Shown here: piece by piece, positions 1 to 5,682 of the stretch
How positions within the stretch are numbered: the first letter of the stretch is position 1
Layout of the letters: every line of letters begins with the position of its first letter
From: Bacteroidota bacterium
GTDB lineage: Bacteria; Bacteroidota; Ignavibacteria; Ignavibacteriales; Ignavibacteriaceae
Length of the DNA stretch: 5,861 nucleotides
NCBI GenBank assembly: GCA_021790055.1
Contig: JAJYIL010000213.1
Span: forward strand, 1 to 5,861
Direction of reading: 5' to 3'
Translations under genes and position numbers: made by a program
Notes under the pieces: generated by a model
The model's input: the letters and a program-made list of their open reading frames with translations, nothing else
What the model was told of the DNA's origin: nothing
Database searches by the model: none

Positions 1-40
1 TCTTTCCGGCTAAAGGCAGCTCATCTATTTGCTTTGGCAT
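1..40 (-). CDS. Possible 5' end of a gene cut by the window edge (phosphoglycerate kinase-like start)
   Basis: Read on the minus strand from an ATG at 40-38, the edge holds thirteen codons, MPKQIDELPLAGK, with the next codon starting with A. Phosphoglycerate kinases often begin with a short lead followed by I-D-(E/D)-L-x-(L/I)-x-GKRV before RVDFN, and the visible residues fit that pattern, including an A that could begin an Arg codon. The Shine-Dalgarno support is weak: AAAGAG lies about 9 bases before the ATG. A TATAAT on the same strand at 72-67 could be a -10 box. Thirteen residues cannot identify a protein, so both the gene and the family are tentative, and chance similarity is a real alternative. 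Confidence 0.3.
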   Translation of the reverse strand, partial: MPKQIDELPLAGK

Positions 41-91
41 AATTGTAGGCTCTTTACGTCAATATGATTATAGAAACATAAATGTTTTTTT

Positions 92-109
92 CACGACTTG
101 CACGACTTC
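92..109. repeat. Tandem 9-bp repeat CACGACTTG/CACGACTTC
   Basis: Two directly adjacent 9-base units differ only in the last base. They lie in the divergent spacer upstream of a possible minus-strand gene and could be paired operator half-sites. Nothing else in the sequence shows binding, and a chance short duplication is possible. Confidence 0.5.
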
Positions 110-192
110 TTCCTTTATTGAATAAGTTAATATAACTATTAAAATCTATCTTAGAAGAAACGTTTGTTTGCCCCATATCATATTGATGAAGT

Positions 193-224
193 AGCACCAT
201 TAAATAACACGATAATGGCTTTTT
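193..224 (+). terminator. Weak hairpin plus T5, terminator-like, in the leader region
   Basis: CCATTA (197-202) pairs with TAATGG (213-218), and A193-G194 can extend the stem with C219-T220 across a 2-base bulge. The stem is followed directly by T220-T224. The shape is that of a weak intrinsic terminator on the plus strand. No plus-strand gene upstream is visible for it to end, so it could be a leader element of the transporter operon or a chance AT-rich hairpin. Confidence 0.25.
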
Positions 225-351
225 GATGGAGCCTCATTTGGAAGTAATTTTGTGCCAATGATTCTTGATCTTAAACTCACTCTTAATCAGTTTCTTTTCG
301 AGCAAGATTCAGATTAAGAAAAAGGTTGATGATATATTTTTAATTAATTAT

Positions 352-357
352 GGAGAT
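352..357 (+). promoter_or_regulatory. Shine-Dalgarno site GGAGAT fixing the GTG start of the transporter
   Basis: GGAG at 352-355 stands 5 bases before the GTG at 361. That GTG gives a 302-residue protein whose first membrane helix begins at about residue 7, as is usual in EamA proteins. This favours GTG 361 over the open-frame TTG at 265. Confidence 0.65.
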
Positions 358-360
358 AGC

Positions 361-1269
361 GTGAAACAAAAACACTGGCTGGTTTTCATTCTGGTAGGCG
401 CAATATGGAGCTCGTCCTTCATGTGGATAAAGCTTGCAATACGCGAAGTTAGCCCTTCTGTGCTTGTGGCAATCCGTGTATCGCTTGGATTCTTATTTGG
501 CGCACTGGTAATTTTAATTCAGCGTGTCAGGCTTCCGCACGGGTTGAAAGAATGGCTGCCCCTTATTCTGCTTGGAGTAACAAATTTTGCAGCTCCTTTC
601 TTCTTAATCTCCTGGGGAGAAAAATCTATCGACTCGTCCATTGCATCAATACTGGATGCAACTGTTCCGCTCTTCACAATTTTTTTAGCTCATTATCTTT
701 TGAATGACGACCGGATGACGTTTCAAAAAGTTTTAGGTCTGATGATTGGATTTTCAGGCGTTATAGTTCTGGTCAGCAAAGATATCGGCGCTTCTTCCGG
801 TACGGTGCTTGGACAAGCTGCCGTTGTATTGGCTTCTATATTTTATGCAGGAAGCGCTGTATATATTAGAAAGACTACGCAAGATGTCCCCGGTATAATT
901 CGAAGTACGATTCCGATGCTTTCAGCTTCGGTTATTATGTGGGCTACTGCATTCCTAACTGAGAGCCCTATAAAATTACCCTCGCTGCAATTGACATGGA
1001 TTGCACTTTTGTTCCTCGGTATTTTAGGTTCCGGTTTGGCGTTTCTTCTTGCATTTTATTTAATACACGAGATTGGTCCGACGCGCTCTACAATGGTAAC
1101 TTATATATTTCCTCTCGGCGGAATTATACTTGGAGTTGCGTTTCTCAACGAGCAAATTACCTGGCAGCTTCTTGCCGGTGGAATCTTAATAGTCGTGAGT
1201 CTTGCAATTGTTAACTGGAAACCGTCAAGGGTAAAATCCTCTTCAAAAGAGGAATTAGAAACAGAATAG
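361..1269 (+). CDS. EamA/DMT-superfamily inner-membrane transporter
   Basis: This is a probable small-metabolite exporter or permease of the drug/metabolite transporter superfamily, with the tandem EamA (10-TM) architecture. Ten hydrophobic segments are visible at about residues 7-24, 31-51, 65-84, 93-112, 119-138, 147-168, 180-199, 211-233, 241-262 and 267-285. The first EamA repeat shows the family pattern: GAIWSSSFMWIKLA near residue 13, SPSVLVAIR near 31, SWGEKSI near 84, and SILDATVPLFT at 96-106. The second repeat carries GPTRSTMVTYIFPLGG near 239 and an NE pair at 263-264, where the family usually has GE. The tail (287-302) is short, charged and cytoplasmic-looking. The length of 302 from the GTG start is typical; the TTG at 265 would add 32 unlikely residues. 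The substrate cannot be read from sequence. The next gene follows 43 bases later on the same strand, so co-transcription is likely. Confidence 0.9.
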   Translation: MKQKHWLVFILVGAIWSSSFMWIKLAIREVSPSVLVAIRVSLGFLFGALVILIQRVRLPHGLKEWLPLILLGVTNFAAPFFLISWGEKSIDSSIASILDATVPLFTIFLAHYLLNDDRMTFQKVLGLMIGFSGVIVLVSKDIGASSGTVLGQAAVVLASIFYAGSAVYIRKTTQDVPGIIRSTIPMLSASVIMWATAFLTESPIKLPSLQLTWIALLFLGILGSGLAFLLAFYLIHEIGPTRSTMVTYIFPLGGIILGVAFLNEQITWQLLAGGILIVVSLAIVNWKPSRVKSSSKEELETE

Positions 1270-1298
1270 TTTTTAATTTGAACAATTACAAAAATATA

Positions 1299-1305
1299 AG
1301 AAGGA
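1299..1305 (+). promoter_or_regulatory. Shine-Dalgarno site AGAAGGA for the TTG start at 1313
   Basis: A strong AGAAGGA lies 7 bases before TTG 1313. No ATG in this frame lies before the conserved N-terminal RTKVKRLPQRASY segment, so the rare TTG start is well supported. Confidence 0.75.
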
Positions 1306-1312
1306 AAATTCT

Positions 1313-1963
1313 TTGGGAAAATTAAATGTTACAAATAGAACAAAAGTAAAACGGCTCCCTCAAAGAGCTTCTTATGAAACGGAAGTAATCTATAAAATTC
1401 TTGATGGTGCGTTGGTTTGTCACCTGGGATTTATATATAAAGGAAGCGTCAACATAATCCCGACGTTCTATGGCAGGAAAGACGATTTGATCTATATTCA
1501 CGGCTCATATAACAGCAGGATGCTTAAATTATTTTCATCGGGAGAAGATGTTTGTTTATCGGTTACCATCATTGATGGACTAGTACTTGCAAGATCGGCT
1601 TTCCATCATTCCGTCAATTACAGATCAATAGTAATGTATTGTAAACCGGAAGAAATAATTGACAGCGAAGAGAAGACTAAAGCGCTTGAAATAATTATGA
1701 ATCATATCCTACAGGATAGATGGCAAGAAGTCCGTAAGCCAAATCAAAAGGAACTTGACGTTACATCCGTATTTTCATTTAAGATAAATGAAGCTTCTGC
1801 GAAGATGCGTACCGGTCCACCTGCCGATGATAAAGAAGATTATGATCTGGATGTCTGGGCAGGAGTAATTCCTATTAAGACTTCATACGATAAACCAATT
1901 AGAGATGAATTATTACGGGAGAATGTCGTACTTCCGGAATATATTAGAAGCATAGAAAAGTGA
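1313..1963 (+). CDS. Pyridoxamine 5'-phosphate oxidase-like FMN-binding protein
   Basis: This 216-residue cytoplasmic protein belongs to the PNPOx-related split-barrel flavoprotein group that also contains NimA-like proteins. The family landmarks appear in order: RTKVKRLPQRASYE at 9-22; the strand region LDGALVCHLGF at 30-40; IPTFYGR at 49-55; YIHGSYNSRMLK at 61-72; the highly typical VCLSVTIIDGLVLARSAFHHSVNYRS around 80-105; and the C-terminal signature ASAKMRTGPPADDKEDYD at 161-178, followed by DVWAGVIP at 180-187. Family members bind FMN or a related flavin and probably reduce or oxidise small molecules, but the substrate of this subgroup is not established. Translation starts at TTG with a strong AGAAGGA site. 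It lies 43 bases after the transporter and probably shares its transcript, which could pair uptake or export with a flavin-dependent modification; that link is inference. The gene is full length and shows no lesion. Confidence 0.92.
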   Translation: MGKLNVTNRTKVKRLPQRASYETEVIYKILDGALVCHLGFIYKGSVNIIPTFYGRKDDLIYIHGSYNSRMLKLFSSGEDVCLSVTIIDGLVLARSAFHHSVNYRSIVMYCKPEEIIDSEEKTKALEIIMNHILQDRWQEVRKPNQKELDVTSVFSFKINEASAKMRTGPPADDKEDYDLDVWAGVIPIKTSYDKPIRDELLRENVVLPEYIRSIEK

Positions 1964-1968
1964 TATGA

Positions 1969-2010
1969 GAAGTATGTTGTTTGTAGTCTGTAGTTTGCTG
2001 TGTGTTGGAT
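1969..2010. repeat. Six imperfect 7-base tandem units (GnnGnnT)
   Basis: Immediately after the PNPOx-like stop codon the sequence reads as six consecutive heptads: GAAGTAT, GTTGTTT, GTAGTCT, GTAGTTT, GCTGTGT, GTTGGAT. G is fixed at positions 1 and 4 and T at position 7. The stretch has no reading frame of interest. It looks like a degenerate microsatellite or a copy of a dispersed intergenic repeat, and it marks the left border of the decayed zone. Confidence 0.6.
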
Positions 2011-2110
2011 GAGGATATCCAAACATGTTATTCATGCAGTCATGTATTTCATGCTGTTATTTCATTAAGAAATGTCAAAACCAATAAATAAAAATCTTAT
2101 GGAGTAAGAG

Positions 2111-2515
2111 ACGAACAAGAATAGAGTTAATGTAAAGAAACTTCGCCGGACGGCTACCAGGCAATGATGACGCTTGAAAATTATATCGATACTACAAAGA
2201 TAAATCCGGTACTTAAAGCGACGAAAGGTAAGAACATCTCAGATTAACGGCTGCGTATACTGCATTGATATGTATACTGAAGATGCAAGAGCGCTTGGCG
2301 AGACTGAAAAAAGGATATGCCCTAAGCGCGTGGCGTGAATCCCTTTCTTTACAGATTCAGAAAGAGCCGTGTTGGCGTTTACTGAACAGATGGCTCTTAT
2401 TTCAGTAAAAGGCATCTCGAAAGAAACTTACGTCATTATGAAAAAATATTTTAATGATAGAAGCATTGCTGAAATAATTATGGTAAACGTAACCATTAAT
2501 TCTTGGAACAGAATT
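2111..2515 (+). pseudogene. Decayed AhpD/carboxymuconolactone decarboxylase-family gene
   Basis: Conceptual translation across frames recovers an alkylhydroperoxidase AhpD-like protein. An N-terminal NKNRVNVKKL is followed after a 1-base loss near 2144 by PDGYQAMMTLENYIDTTKIN (2146 on). After about 2 missing bases near 2221-2227 comes VRTSQINGCVYCIDMYTEDA from 2228. Further losses near 2318 and 2340-2341 lead through ALSAWRE and FFTDSERAVLAFTEQMALI to VNVTINSWNR, which ends at 2512. The redox CxxC of the family survives in GCVYC (Cys codons 2252 and 2261), followed by the expected Asp and Arg. The likely original start at 2111 is now ACG, with GGAG six bases before it. At least four frameshifts make the gene inactive. 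The C-terminal dozen or so residues are missing at the junction with the OsmC remnant. A functional product is very unlikely. Confidence 0.82.
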
Positions 2516-2805
2516 ATTGTAGGGACGTCTACTTATACTTCGTATGAACGCAGTCATTCAATTATTAAAAAAGATACCGGAAATACTCTGTCCTTCCGAC
2601 CCGATTTTCCCCGGCGATGCAGCAAAATATAATCCCGAAGAATTGTTGATTGCAGCGCTCGCATCATGCCATATGCTATGGTACCTGCATTTATGCGCGG
2701 ATAATGGAGTTGGATGTATTATTGAATGTCTATGATCCGTTATAAATTGCAACACCGTTACAAGTGCCCATCCAGATGTTTCCGGCTCCGGTTTGGTTAC
2801 AAATT
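2516..2805 (+). pseudogene. Decayed OsmC-family peroxiredoxin gene, 5' end deleted
   Basis: The frame that ends the AhpD remnant continues without a stop into GTSTYTSYERSHSII (from 2522), which matches the early part of OsmC-family proteins. Near the A6 run at 2567-2572 the frame shifts, and PEIL, SDPIFPGDAAKYNPEELL and ALASCHMLWYLHLCADNGV follow to 2711. The SCHMLWYLHLC block is diagnostic of an OsmC subgroup of about 140 residues, and its Cys (codon 2667) is the expected peroxidatic residue. Beyond 2711 the match fades through IIEC and HPD(VS)GSGLVT to about 2800, with stops and further shifts. The second conserved Cys near the C-terminus, usually in CFIANS, is not found. The first 20 or so residues are absent, apparently removed by the deletion that joined this gene to its neighbour. 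The intact pair would have been two thiol-based peroxide or redox genes in tandem. Confidence 0.8.
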
Positions 2806-3119
2806 AAGAAAAGAGATGATATCTTTTTAAAGAATGCCTTCTCTTTGAAATTGAATAATTGATTGAGAAATTCCGAAGAAATAAATTAAGAGTCAACAAT
2901 AATTTAAACTTAAAAATAACTTAACAATTTTAATAATGCTTGATTATCGTAAAGAATTTCCGACTTTTAATAGTATTTAGAATGGAAAGATTTTAGTGGT
3001 ACTATTCTCCAAGCTGCCGCCATCCGGATACTCGCATTTACTGTGCTTCAATTCAATGTGTTAAACTTCATAGCGTAATGAATTAAATATTCTTATAATT
3101 ATAAAAAAGGAACTATATT
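2806..3119. other. AT-rich stretch before the secreted-protein gene
   Basis: No intact gene is present. The left part is strongly AT-rich and full of stop codons in all frames I read. From 2936 a short, broken coding remnant is suspected. A TATAAT at 3094-3099 and the Shine-Dalgarno AAGGAA at 3107-3112 precede the next gene; the TATAAT has no good -35 partner, and used as a -10 it would leave a leader of only about 14 bases. Confidence 0.5.
2936..3075 (+). pseudogene. Possible N-terminal remnant of a SufS-like class V aminotransferase/cysteine desulfurase
   Basis: From ATG 2936 the frame reads MLDYRKEFPTFNSI, a TAG stop at 2978, then NGKILVVL. This lines up residue for residue in spacing with the common SufS start R-K-(D/E)-F-P-x-x-x-x-x-x-N-G-K-x-L-V-(Y/V)-L. 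Past 3004, with frame changes, GCTGCCGCC and TCC could correspond to the AATS of the usual LDNAATSQKP segment, and weaker traces go on towards the next gene. There is no further homologous body; the pyridoxal-lysine region is absent. The match is short and stop-containing, so chance is possible, but it continues the decay seen directly upstream. Confidence 0.3.
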
Positions 3120-3668
3120 ATGCGTAAAATATTTGTAATCATCTTTGCACTAATATTATCGTGTATCCTAAGTACAACTTATGCACAGGTGCATATTAGC
3201 GTTAACTTCAACCTTTTTAGTCAACCGGCATGGGGTCCTACTGGGTATGATTATGTTGATTATTATTATCTGCCCGGTATTGATGTTTACTATAGTGTGC
3301 CTCTGCAATGCTTTTACTATAATTATCGTGGGCGCTGGATCCGCAGCGCTCGCTTACCTGAACGTTATCATGATTACGATTTATACAGGTCATATAAAGT
3401 TGTTATAAATGAGCGGGAACCCTGGAGACGGGATAGATACTATAGAGACAAGTATTATAGGTATAGAGACAGACACGATCAGCCGTTTATTCGCGACAGC
3501 CGTGATCCTAAATATTTCGAAAACAAATACCATCCGATGCATAAGGAATGGCTTAATGAACATAGACATGATAACGGCAATCATAAGGGATATTATAATC
3601 GCGGAAGATATGGCAATAAAAAGGATCATCATGAAGATCACGGTCGGCGAAATCATGATCAACCTTAG
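3120..3668 (+). CDS. Secreted Tyr/Arg/His-rich hypothetical protein
   Basis: This is a 182-residue exported protein of unknown function. Residues 1-22 form a clear Sec signal peptide, with MRK, a hydrophobic core and a likely cut after TYA before Q23. Cys15 lies inside the core and does not make a good lipobox. The mature part has an aromatic block, WGPTGYDYVDYYYLPGIDVYY (38-58), then YYNYRGRWIRSARLPERY (66-83) and DLYRSYKVVINEREPW (87-102). The tail, 103-182, is very rich in Arg, His, Asp, Asn, Lys and Tyr. Similar small proteins with YDYVDYYYLPDIDVYY-like and GRWI..LP.RY..YDLY blocks are frequent in Bacteroidota, always as hypothetical proteins, so the first half is a conserved domain and the tail is variable. 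The charged tail suggests metal, polyanion or surface binding, which is inference only. The AAGGAA at 3107-3112, 7 bases before the ATG, supports the start. It appears monocistronic. Confidence 0.85.
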   Translation: MRKIFVIIFALILSCILSTTYAQVHISVNFNLFSQPAWGPTGYDYVDYYYLPGIDVYYSVPLQCFYYNYRGRWIRSARLPERYHDYDLYRSYKVVINEREPWRRDRYYRDKYYRYRDRHDQPFIRDSRDPKYFENKYHPMHKEWLNEHRHDNGNHKGYYNRGRYGNKKDHHEDHGRRNHDQP

Positions 3669-3692
3669 ATAATATTTTAAAATATAAAGCCT

Positions 3693-3726
3693 GTGCTGAA
3701 TTAGGTAAAGCTCAATAATTCAGTAC
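3693..3726 (+). terminator. 11-bp hairpin downstream of the secreted-protein gene
   Basis: GTGCTGAATTA (3693-3703) pairs with TAATTCAGTAC (3716-3726) in an 11-bp stem with one G-T wobble and a 12-base loop. It starts 25 bases after the stop at 3668. It could serve as a transcript-end or 3'-stabilising hairpin. A U-run does not follow (CGGTTATTTATAG), so an intrinsic terminator in the strict sense is doubtful. Confidence 0.4.
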
Positions 3727-3880
3727 CGGTTATTTATAGAAAAATTAGATGGTTATTTACGGCGATTACTTTTTTGAGTAAGCGTTTTTTTATCATCCAA
3801 TTATCAACAGTATTCGGTACCTTCATCATAACGTGTAATAGTGTTATCCGTTATATATTTCAGGAAAAAATTGCTTTTTA

Positions 3881-3962
3881 GTCAGCCTCGTAGAGCTTGC
3901 CGCCCACATGGTGGTCTCTATGCGATATGCGGGAGTGAGGGTTAGGAGACGACAAATGTCGT
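3881..3962. other. GC-rich island of unknown origin
   Basis: By hand count, 3881-3950 has 41 G/C in 70 bases, while the 40 bases to its left have 10. It contains CCAC-ATG-GTGG (3904-3914), a TATGCG-A-TATGCG direct repeat (3919-3931), GTCTC/GAGAC arms (3914-3918 and 3946-3950), and ends in ACGACA-AA-TGTCGT (3949-3962). The short frames through it on both strands do not look like a known protein. It could be a fragment of a dispersed repeat, a remnant of a mobile element or a structured RNA; the sequence alone does not decide. Confidence 0.4.
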
Positions 3963-4000
3963 AATTGTATATAAAGGAAATTATAAGGCAGCCTTTATCG

Positions 4001-5680
4001 CTATTGCACTTTTATCACTGCGAGCGTAATATCATCCGATTGTGTAGTGCCTTTGGCAAAAGATTGCACTTCATCTTTTACCCGGTTCAATATATCGTTT
4101 GAATTTGACGAGATAATCTGAAGAGACAAGCCCTCAAGCTTTTCATCCGAGAATTCCTCATCATCAATATTCTTTGCTTCGGTAACGCCGTCTGTGAATA
4201 GAATTATTACATCGTCTTTTTTTAGCTGGATTGATTCGGATGAGTACGGAACGAACGTCTTCATTACACCGAGGATGATTCCGCCTTTGTCAAGCTTGAT
4301 TATTTTACCGTCACGAATCAATAAGGGAGGATTATGACCGGCATTGACATAATTAAGAGTCTTAGTTTCGTTTTCCAGAATCATCCAGAAGAAAGTAATA
4401 AACTTTCCGTCAGAAGTATTCTCGGAAACCAGATCGTTAATCAATGCAGTCGCCTCGTCAAGCTTCATCCCTTGCTTGCAGATAATCTTTAAGAAGGCTT
4501 GAAGGTTTGCCATCAGTAAAGCCGCAGGCACACCCTTTCCTGAAACATCGCCAATCGCGATGCAGAAAGAATTTTCATCAAGAGGGATAACGTCATAATA
4601 ATCACCGCCAACTTGCTGCGATGTTAAATTTAACACTGCAATGTCAAAGTTACTATAGGATGGAATTTCACGCGGAAGAAGATTACGCTGGATGCCGCGT
4701 GCAAGCTCAAGCTCTTCTTCCATCTTTTGCTTAGCCAAGGCTTCCTTAAACAAGCGCCTATTCTCGAGTGATATAATCGCAAGGCTGCCGGTCGAGTATA
4801 TAAACTCAATATCGGCACCGGAATATTCCTGGTTATTAATTCTTTTACCAAGGAGAATCAATCCTTTTGTCTCCCTCTGTAGTTCCATCGGCACGATAAG
4901 CTCAATGCCAATTTCAGCAAGCTTATCATAGCTGCCAGAAATTTCCTGCTTAGCAACCGGATTAGTCAGCTTAGAAAAATCATAACAAGAAAGCGCATCA
5001 AGTAAATTCTGCCCGGGAAATTTCGATTCAAGAATCCTAGTGCCGTTCTCGATAAAAGTTACCACGGCAAACCTGGAAACAAGAAACTGACCTATAACTG
5101 AATAAACAAGGAGCTTGGCAACTTTAGCAGACTCGGAAATTATTCCAAACTCCTTGCTCAGTTCAAAAAGTGAATTAAGCCTTTGGACTCTTGTATCGAG
5201 GGTGCGGTTGATTTTCTTTATTTCGCTTAAAACTAACGAATTCTGAATTGCAGAGGCGGCAATATTTAAAATTGTCTTTAGGAATTCGGTATCGTCTTCA
5301 TTGAACGGAGCCTTGTTAAGCTTTTCACCGAGCGAAACAATTCCAAGGCATTCGTCGGATGAGCAAATTTTTTCCACAGCTTGAAGCTTGGCTCCGGTAA
5401 AAAAACTCTTTAGCCGCTCGTCGTCAAGCGAATTATCGACGGGATTAAGCTCGGGAAATTTTTTTTTTAACTCTTCCGGTATTCCTTTGGAAGATTTTAT
5501 TTGCAGCTTCCCATCAACCTTAAGAGCAATTAAGCCTCTTGTAGCAAGGAATTTTCCCATACAGGTAAGAAGGACATTGTTAAGAATGAATTCGAGGTCG
5601 AGGCTGCTGTTTATAATCCTGCTGAACTCAACAAGAGCGGTAAGGTTTCTTTTTACCTTAATGTTCTCAGCTTCTATCAT
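4001..5680 (-). CDS. RsbU-like serine phosphatase, GAF-GAF-SpoIIE/PP2C
   Basis: This 559-residue cytoplasmic protein has no membrane segment. Residues 10-155 and about 165-310 are two GAF-like sensor folds, each starting with a helix (LVEFSRIINSSLDLE at 16-30; LNSLFELSKEFGI at 168-180). Both resemble the GAF domains of RsbU-type regulators, although the second is divergent. A coiled linker, LFKEALAKQKMEEELELARGIQRNLLP (310-336), leads to the SpoIIE phosphatase domain (about 345-558). The metal and active-site motifs are intact: VGGDYYDV (357-364), GDVSGKGVPAALLMA (377-391), NAGHNPPLL (446-454), GIILGV (467-472), FTDGVTEA (495-502) and QSDDITLAV (547-555), with likely metal-binding Asp at 360, 378, 497 and 549. 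Such enzymes dephosphorylate phosphoserine on STAS anti-anti-sigma proteins, releasing a sigma factor. The gene lies 2 bases after an RsbW-like gene. An AAGG directly abuts the ATG, too close to act normally, so translation probably depends on coupling to the upstream stop. Confidence 0.93.
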   Translation of the reverse strand: MIEAENIKVKRNLTALVEFSRIINSSLDLEFILNNVLLTCMGKFLATRGLIALKVDGKLQIKSSKGIPEELKKKFPELNPVDNSLDDERLKSFFTGAKLQAVEKICSSDECLGIVSLGEKLNKAPFNEDDTEFLKTILNIAASAIQNSLVLSEIKKINRTLDTRVQRLNSLFELSKEFGIISESAKVAKLLVYSVIGQFLVSRFAVVTFIENGTRILESKFPGQNLLDALSCYDFSKLTNPVAKQEISGSYDKLAEIGIELIVPMELQRETKGLILLGKRINNQEYSGADIEFIYSTGSLAIISLENRRLFKEALAKQKMEEELELARGIQRNLLPREIPSYSNFDIAVLNLTSQQVGGDYYDVIPLDENSFCIAIGDVSGKGVPAALLMANLQAFLKIICKQGMKLDEATALINDLVSENTSDGKFITFFWMILENETKTLNYVNAGHNPPLLIRDGKIIKLDKGGIILGVMKTFVPYSSESIQLKKDDVIILFTDGVTEAKNIDDEEFSDEKLEGLSLQIISSNSNDILNRVKDEVQSFAKGTTQSDDITLAVIKVQ

Positions 5681-5682
5681 CC

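Larger units (their letters stand above)
41..360. other. Divergent intergenic spacer upstream of the DMT gene
   Basis: About 320 AT-rich bases separate the possible minus-strand gene from the GTG start of the transporter. I see a 9-bp tandem repeat (92-109), a hairpin followed by five T (193-224), and a minus-strand TATAAT at 72-67. The transporter frame stays open back to a TTG at 265, but that extension has no Shine-Dalgarno site and encodes a polar stretch not expected before the first membrane helix of this family. No convincing Bacteroidota-type TAnnTTTG promoter was found on the plus strand. Confidence 0.6.
3669..4000. other. Convergent intergenic spacer
   Basis: About 330 bases separate the stops of two converging genes. 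The left two thirds is AT-rich and holds a 14-bp all-AT palindrome (ATATTTTAAAATAT, 3672-3685) and an 11-bp hairpin. The right third holds an abrupt GC-rich island and a 6+6 inverted repeat. I find no gene or tRNA, and no classic GC-stem-plus-U-run terminator for either gene; AAGG-CAG-CCTT at 3985-3995 is too short to count. Confidence 0.6.

Noticed and set aside
217..317. Short open stretch reading DGASFGSNFVPMILDLKLTL in another frame
   Set aside because: About 33 residues with no start signal and no family match; it lies in the leader of the transporter gene and is probably chance.
265..360. N-terminal extension of the transporter from TTG 265
   Set aside because: No Shine-Dalgarno site is present, the 32 added residues are unlike EamA N-termini, and GTG 361 has GGAG at the right distance and gives the family's usual length.
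1840..2022. Minus-strand open frame over the end of the PNPOx-like gene
   Set aside because: It overlaps a well-supported gene on the other strand, has no ribosome site and no family resemblance; it is a shadow frame.
2544..2735. A short intact gene for an OsmC-like protein of 63 residues
   Set aside because: It carries the OsmC core but lacks the first part and the C-terminal Cys region, its ATG is out of frame with the upstream OsmC-like residues, and no ribosome site precedes it; it is a pseudogene fragment.
2558..2755. Minus-strand open frame opposite the OsmC remnant
   Set aside because: Its translation is the reverse shadow of the OsmC-family motif region and has no independent support.
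3390..3662. Minus-strand and other-frame open frames across the secreted-protein gene
   Set aside because: They arise from the biased Tyr/Arg/His codon usage of the real gene and contain repetitive hydrophobic or Ile/Met-rich sequence without a start signal.
3885..3965. Small plus-strand peptide through the GC-rich island (LVELAAHMVVSMRYAGVR)
   Set aside because: It is short, has no ribosome site or recognised family, and the island's internal repeats better suggest a noncoding repeat or structure.
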